A stretch of 10,183 bases of DNA. Origin: an uncultured Allomuricauda sp. (GTDB lineage: Bacteria > Bacteroidota > Bacteroidia > Flavobacteriales > Flavobacteriaceae). Each line of letters begins with the position of its first letter. Position 1 is the stretch's first letter. Location: NCBI GenBank assembly GCA_937911965.1, contig CALDPL010000054.1, positions 1-10,183 of the forward strand, in the 5' to 3' direction. The notes under the pieces are model-generated. The model was not told where the DNA came from. It made no database searches and saw only the letters and a list, made by a program, of their open reading frames with translations. A program made the translations under genes and the position numbers. Positions 7,016 through 10,183 of the stretch are shown here, piece by piece.

Positions 7016-8158
7016 TTAATCTATACCTAGTTTATTCTGCACAATTTGAATGAATTTTTTTGCCACGACCCTGTAATCAAAATGTTCCACCACATGCTCT
7101 CTTGCAGCACTTCCCAAGGCTGTCCGTAGTTTTTCATTGCCCATCAGCAGGAGCATATACTTGGCAATTTCCTGTACATTGGCCCGGTAATCGACCGTTC
7201 TGGGGATATCGAACTCGATTGTTTGCTTGTTTTCAAACCCTGATTCTTTTCCCAAGATCACTTCTTTCACCACGATTTTTTGTGCCACCTCCGCGAGAAA
7301 GGCTGTTTTTTCATGTAATAGGGTATCCAACATTCCCATGGCCTTGATCCCAATAACGGGTTTTCCGCAAGCACCCGCCTCCACCTGGGGCATACCGAAC
7401 CCTTCAAGACGTGAAGGGGCCGCATAAATATCACATGCACCAATGAGATACGGCATGAAATTTCTGGAAACGGTATTTGTGGCGTAGGTAACATTCTTTT
7501 CAATGCCTAAATGGGTGGCCATTTCCAGATCTAGGAGGTTCTGGGCCTTGGATCTCGGTTGTGGCCACACTTTACAGACGTATTTCCAATCAGGGGCCTT
7601 GGCATCAATGATAGACAAGGCCTGCATGACTTCTTGCGCGCCTTTTGAAGCGGCATCGCCACCAACGGTCAAGATCATTAATTGGTCCGGGGGAATACCC
7701 AGTGATTCACGTACCGCTACAATTTTAGGATCATTTTTGTCAAAAGGGATAAAAGATGTGGTATCACAACCAACGGGCAGCACCTCGATAGTTGAGGCCT
7801 TTATGCCATCCCTCACATACATTTCCTTGACCCAGTTGGAGGTAACCAGGATTAAGGGCAAATCGTTCAGTACCTCTTGGTAGTTAGCAATGTAACCATC
7901 GGCAACCAACCAAGGAATGGGCACAACTCCATACCGTTGGGGGTGCAGTACCAATTGGGGGGTATGGCCCCAATAACCAATGCCCACCACCACATCGGGC
8001 TCGAACCATCTGTAATACCATTCTTTTTCCTGGGCCGATTCAAAATGGACCGCATGTGCGTCCACGCCAAGTTCCAGAAGCCCCCGATAAAGCAGGTCGC
8101 CCTGTGTCGCAAGACCACCGGGAGAAGGTGGATAATCGTAAAGAACCAGAACTTTCAT
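7016..8158 (-). CDS. GT4-family glycosyltransferase
   Basis: This 380-residue protein is of normal length for a retaining GT-B glycosyltransferase that moves a sugar from a nucleotide-sugar donor to an unknown acceptor. The N-terminal lobe begins MKVLVLYDYPPSPGGLATQ, with the usual Gly-rich acceptor-side loop. The second lobe starts near 161 (ILTVGGDAASKGAQEVMQAL). The GT4 E-x7-E donor-binding pair is intact in PSRLEGFGMPQVEAGACGKP (E252 and E260). It sits 10 nt after the PIG-L gene and abuts the glycosidase gene, so the three are probably cotranscribed. A sugar transferase next to a PIG-L deacetylase recalls the BshA/BshB pair of bacillithiol synthesis, but the accompanying glycosidase and second glycosyltransferase point to a larger glycan. 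I do not assign bshA. Confidence 0.88.
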   Translation of the reverse strand: MKVLVLYDYPPSPGGLATQGDLLYRGLLELGVDAHAVHFESAQEKEWYYRWFEPDVVVGIGYWGHTPQLVLHPQRYGVVPIPWLVADGYIANYQEVLNDLPLILVTSNWVKEMYVRDGIKASTIEVLPVGCDTTSFIPFDKNDPKIVAVRESLGIPPDQLMILTVGGDAASKGAQEVMQALSIIDAKAPDWKYVCKVWPQPRSKAQNLLDLEMATHLGIEKNVTYATNTVSRNFMPYLIGACDIYAAPSRLEGFGMPQVEAGACGKPVIGIKAMGMLDTLLHEKTAFLAEVAQKIVVKEVILGKESGFENKQTIEFDIPRTVDYRANVQEIAKYMLLLMGNEKLRTALGSAAREHVVEHFDYRVVAKKFIQIVQNKLGID

Positions 8159-8168
8159 GTTTTAGATC

Positions 8169-8831
8169 TTAAGTGGATTCTTGTTGAATTCCCTCGTGTT
8201 CCAACCATTTTTGGACATCTCTTCGATCATCAAATTTCCAAAAAGCTTCTTCCTTAGGTGTTGTTTTCGCTTCAAACCCTGTTTTCTCAAAACCGTATAC
8301 TTCAGTAATTATCCTGTACTTTTCCTTCCAAATGGATTCTGGAAGTGTTTGATAAATATTTGCAGCCCTTATCGCCTGGGGATAGTATTTTTTGTTTCCA
8401 TCTTCAAAAGCAAATGTCCACAGTTCATCCGTGGAAATTTTTTGTTCGTTCCATAACTCGATAACCGCCCTTCCAATTTCTTCATGGCGCAAATGTCGTG
8501 TATATTCACCTGTAGGACTGTGGGTTAGGACAAGATCAAATGTCCGCTTCGGAAATAGGTCCAAGATGGCCTTTTTTACCAAATTTTTGTTCAATGGCCG
8601 TTGCTCTACACCATCGTCCATATTGCCCATAGCCCCCTGAGCTTTATAAACTGAAAGGGCTTTTTTGAATTTTGGGCTGCGGTCCCGGTCCGTTTTCCTG
8701 CATAGACAGGCAATGAACCAATCATGTTCAGGATGCATTAATAGGGTACCTCCACACCACAAGGTTTCATCATCGGGATGGGCAACGATTACCAAGATGT
8801 TCTTTTTCTCCATGGTTTTGAGTGTTTTCAT
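8169..8831 (-). CDS. PIG-L family (LmbE-like) N-deacetylase
   Basis: This 220-residue protein belongs to the zinc-dependent deacetylases that remove acetyl groups from N-acetylglucosamine-type sugars or related small conjugates. The family motif AHPDDE is at 17-22 (zinc ligands H18 and D21), and a later HLRHEEIG (113-120) supplies the third histidine, probably H116. TLWCGGTL follows the first motif as expected. A second ATG six codons in, just before KKNILVIVAHPDD, is an equally plausible start; neither has a clear Shine-Dalgarno sequence. It lies 13 nt after the SPFH gene and 10 nt before the GT4 gene. In context it probably deacetylates an amino sugar on the glycan intermediate made by the neighbouring transferases, which is an inference. 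Confidence 0.9.
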   Translation of the reverse strand: MKTLKTMEKKNILVIVAHPDDETLWCGGTLLMHPEHDWFIACLCRKTDRDRSPKFKKALSVYKAQGAMGNMDDGVEQRPLNKNLVKKAILDLFPKRTFDLVLTHSPTGEYTRHLRHEEIGRAVIELWNEQKISTDELWTFAFEDGNKKYYPQAIRAANIYQTLPESIWKEKYRIITEVYGFEKTGFEAKTTPKEEAFWKFDDRRDVQKWLEHEGIQQEST

Positions 8832-8844
8832 TGAGCAATTGGTT

Positions 8845-9055
8845 TTATTCCATTTTCGTTTTTTTGGTGAATGGCAATACTGTGCCGGCCATTTCCCCGA
8901 TAATGTTTACCAGTTCACTGCCCGTGGGTACCACTATTTTGGCGTTCGTCTGTAAGGAGGTTTCCACGGCCTGCAGTTTTCTTAAAATCTGAGCATTCCC
9001 GATAAAGAACTTGTCTGCTGCCTCGTTTACGAGCTTTATGGCCTCGGCCTCGCCT
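8845..9055 (-). CDS. SPFH/stomatin-prohibitin family protein, C-terminal fragment
   Basis: About 70 C-terminal residues of a membrane-scaffold protein of the SPFH superfamily remain. The helical, Ala/Glu-rich stretch EGEAEAIKLVNEAADKFF is followed by AQILRKLQAVETSLQTNAK and IVVPTGSELVNIIGEMAG, the usual end of bacterial stomatin-like proteins. The stop codon is 13 nt before the PIG-L start, so it was the preceding gene of the operon. The membrane anchor and SPFH domain are missing: at about 9050-9062 the reading frame continues into amidase sequence of different base composition. The apparent fused frame (to 9279) is not a real protein in my view. The break point is approximate because both sides are GC-rich and compatible there. 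Confidence 0.78.
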
Positions 9056-9213
9056 TCGGCCCGCTCCCAGCAGGTCGCGACGAAAGCGTTGAGGGCGGGA
9101 TTGACCTGCTCGATGCGCGTTCGGCACGCGGCCAGCAGCTCGCGGGGCGAGACCTTCTTGCCGCCGATCAGGCGGCGCAGCTCGATCGCGGTCAGATCGC
9201 ACAGCTCGCTCAT
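9056..9213 (-). pseudogene. Amidase-family N-terminal fragment (GatA-like), from a different genome
   Basis: About 52 N-terminal residues of an amidase-signature enzyme are seen: MSELCDLTAIELRRLIGGKK, then VSPRELLAACRTRIEQVNPALNAFVATCWERA. This is the characteristic helical start of the family. The catalytic Ser-cisSer-Lys region is absent because the sequence switches to the SPFH gene at about 9055. The ATG at 9213 is preceded by GGAGGG nine bases upstream, a clear Shine-Dalgarno site that the flavobacterial genes here lack. Base composition is much richer in GC than at 1-9050. It is divergent from the ferredoxin reductase fragment, with a 64-bp gap. Confidence 0.75.
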
Positions 9214-9277
9214 TGGGCGTTTCCCTCCCGGCTCGACGCGGCTTGCCCGGCATGGCGCGCCATGCGAGACAACCGCC
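9214..9277. promoter_or_regulatory. Divergent intergenic region between amidase and ferredoxin reductase fragments
   Basis: These 64 bases separate two gene starts pointing away from each other, so they should hold both promoters of the source genome. A Shine-Dalgarno site for the amidase (CCCTCC at 9223-9228 on the + strand) is clear. No -10/-35 pair is convincing. Confidence 0.45.
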
Positions 9278-9562
9278 ATGACGGATCACGTGGTCATCGT
9301 CGGCGCCGGGCAGGCCGGGGCGCAGACCGCCATCAGCCTGCGCCAGCTGGGCTTTCCCGGGCGCATCACCCTGCTCGGCGACGAGCTCTTCCCGCCCTAT
9401 CAGCGCCCGCCGCTCTCGAAGAAGCTCATGACCGGCGAGATGGACGTCGAGCGGACCTACATACGCTCGCACGCCTACTACGCCAAGAGCGGGGTGGATC
9501 TCGTGCTCGGGACGCGGATCGCCGCAATCGAGCGCGCGCGGCGCGTCGTGCTGTGCGACGAC
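9278..9562 (+). pseudogene. FAD-dependent ferredoxin reductase, N-terminal fragment
   Basis: About 95 N-terminal residues match NAD(P)H-dependent ferredoxin/rhodocoxin reductases, which pass electrons from NADH via FAD to a 2Fe-2S ferredoxin, often for cytochrome P450 systems. The FAD-binding GxGxxG motif is in VVIVGAGQAGAQTA (G9, G11, G14), followed by the family's PPYQRPPLSKKLMTGE (39-54), and a typical acidic strand end (ITLLGDE). After RRVVLCDD the frame leaves the family: at about 9558-9565 the DNA becomes minus-strand coding sequence of another gene. The frame stays open on the + strand but carries no further family motif. The NADH-binding half is therefore missing. Confidence 0.8.
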
Positions 9563-9619
9563 TTCGGCGATGATCGCCGCGGCCTCGGCGTAGGAAATAC
9601 GGGTCGGGAAGTTGCTCAT
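9563..9619 (-). pseudogene. N-terminal fragment of an unassigned protein
   Basis: From the ATG at 9619, about 19 residues read plausibly (MSNFPTRISYAEAAAIIAE) before the sequence meets the ferredoxin reductase fragment near 9562. Its start overlaps the stop of the preceding frame as TGATG, a translational-coupling arrangement common in compact GC-rich genomes. There is too little sequence to name a family. The longer open frame continuing to 8915 only reads through the other fragments antisense. Confidence 0.4.
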
Positions 9620-9771
9620 CAGGTTTCAAGGCCTCCGGTTTCAACGCCGGCGTCGGCCAGGTCCTGCGGGGTCACGCCGGGCGCCACCTCGAACCAGACG
9701 GTGTCCTCCAGCTCCTGGATCCGGGGGAGGTCGTCGGGGGTCAGGTCGATCAGGCGGGGTTCGTCGCTCAC
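9619..9771 (-). pseudogene. Unassigned short frame or fragment, possibly N-acetyltransferase-like
   Basis: From a GTG at 9771, fifty residues end at TGA (9619-9621), overlapping the next start. The part LIDLTPDDLPRIQELEDTVW resembles the first strand and helix of GNAT acetyltransferases, but the domain is far too short and no acetyl-CoA motif is present. No Shine-Dalgarno site precedes the GTG, and the sequence upstream (9772-9850) fits no family I know, so a join near 9772 is likely. The last residues may also belong to a different piece. Confidence 0.3.
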
Positions 9772-9960
9772 CGGGCCAGTCTGGGGCCGGACGTCCGAGG
9801 TGCGCCACCGGATTTCTCGGCCCGACCGCATACCTCTAGGGTCCCGCTGTGCCCCCGACCCGCCACGGCAGCGTGCCCGCCGTCCTCGCCGTCTTCGCCG
9901 GGCTGGCCCGGCATGGGAAGCGGGAACGGGAAATTCTCGAAGCCGGGAATGGCGCGCAGG
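9772..9960. other. GC-rich sequence with no assignable gene
   Basis: All frames are largely open because of the high GC, so openness has no value as evidence. A minus-strand reading at about 9905-9965 (IPGFENFPFPLPMPGQP) and a plus-strand hydrophobic reading at about 9868-9903 (VPAVLAVFAGLA) both look protein-like, but I cannot choose. At least one more join probably lies here. Confidence 0.35.
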
Positions 9961-10122
9961 GTCCGGCGCGTGGTGGGCACGCGCGGCGCCCACCTGCCCT
10001 GGTCGTTCGAGGTCGTAGACGATCCGACGCCGAACGCTTTCGCGCTCCCGGGCGGCCCGATCTTCATCACCCGCGGCCTGCTCGGCGTGATGAACTCGGA
10101 GGCCGAGCTGGCCTCGGTGCTG
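9961..10122 (+). pseudogene. M48-family metalloprotease fragment, cut before the zinc site
   Basis: About 45 residues match the region just before the HExxH zinc motif of M48 peptidases: LPWSFEVVDDPTPNAFALPG, then GPIFITRGLLGVMNSEAELASVLA. In the family the next residues are HE(I/L)xH, but here the frame instead continues GLDWLAAHTRLP, which belongs to another enzyme. The switch is at about 10120-10125. The left limit is uncertain; protease-like sequence is clear only from about 9989. Members with this sequence are exported, often as part of a tetratricopeptide-containing protein. This fragment cannot be active. Confidence 0.7.
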
Positions 10123-10183
10123 GCCGGTCTGGACTGGCTGGCGGCCCACACCCGCTTGCCTCTCGTGGTCAAGGGCATCATGG
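10123..10183 (+). pseudogene. FMN-dependent alpha-hydroxy-acid dehydrogenase fragment
   Basis: Nineteen residues, GLDWLAAHTRLPLVVKGIM, fit the FMN-binding strand of the L-lactate dehydrogenase/glycolate oxidase family, where the lysine of VVKGI contacts the flavin. The frame runs off the window edge. It is fused in frame to the protease fragment, which I treat as an artificial join. The assignment rests on one short motif. Confidence 0.5.

Noticed and set aside
7016..8831. PIG-L plus GT4 as bacillithiol genes bshB and bshA
   Set aside because: The pairing is suggestive, but the added glycosidase and fusion glycosyltransferase, and the lack of recognisable BshA-specific sequence, make a larger glycan pathway more likely.
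8915..9619. 234-codon minus-strand open frame
   Set aside because: It reads antisense through the reductase and out of frame through the amidase. Only the first 19 or so residues look like a real protein start.
9011..10018. 335-codon open frame on the + strand at the right end
   Set aside because: Only residues from 9278 to about 9562 match a family. The rest is openness caused by high GC across joined fragments.
9056..10183. Novel multi-domain system of amidase, reductase and protease
   Set aside because: Every component is truncated and joined mid-domain in mixed orientation, so this is not a working gene set.

Overview
Most of the window (about 1-9055) looks like chromosome of a marine-type flavobacterium (Bacteroidota, Flavobacteriaceae, Muricauda-like by my impression). 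The coding sequence has moderate GC, intergenic DNA is AT-rich, start codons mostly lack a Shine-Dalgarno sequence, and the encoded proteins read as flavobacterial. The last 1.1 kb (about 9056-10183) is quite different. It is strongly GC-rich, has a clear Shine-Dalgarno site before one gene, and reads like alphaproteobacterial protein code broken into short pieces.

Layout, left to right. (1) 14-1566, + strand: a HipBA-type toxin-antitoxin pair, made of an Xre-family antitoxin and a HipA kinase with its key motifs intact. (2) 1615-3019: a complete-looking IS4-family insertion sequence with one transposase (DDE and YREK motifs intact), matched terminal inverted repeats, a terminator-like hairpin just inside the left end, and a 6/7 match between flanks that may be a degenerate target duplication. 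It lies 48 bp after hipA. (3) 3020-3337: a gene-free stretch with a strong bidirectional terminator (3148-3182) and several weaker hairpins. (4) 3338-8831, - strand: four glycan-related genes. In transcription order they are a PIG-L deacetylase, a GT4 glycosyltransferase, an (alpha/alpha)6 glycosidase of the GH100/debranching type and, after a 237-bp gap, a large protein fusing a GT4 domain to an (alpha/alpha)6 domain. The first three are packed with 10-nt and 0-nt gaps, and a stomatin/prohibitin (SPFH) gene lies 13 nt upstream of them. (5) The SPFH gene is cut off at about 9055. From there the sequence is a patchwork of the N-terminal part of an amidase, the N-terminal part of an FAD-dependent ferredoxin reductase, two or more unassigned pieces, part of an M48 metalloprotease and a bit of an FMN-dependent alpha-hydroxy-acid dehydrogenase, in mixed orientations.

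How the genes work together. The minus-strand block is probably one operon, with a possible second promoter before the fusion gene. It would make or remodel a glycan or glycoconjugate in the cytoplasm, because none of the four complete proteins has a visible signal peptide. The same pairing of GT4 and (alpha/alpha)6 modules occurs once as two abutting genes and once as a single fused protein, which is the most interesting biology here. The substrate cannot be read from the sequence.

The right-hand patchwork is best explained as an assembly or amplification chimera. Its apparent fusion proteins should not be taken as genes until read-level evidence is seen.
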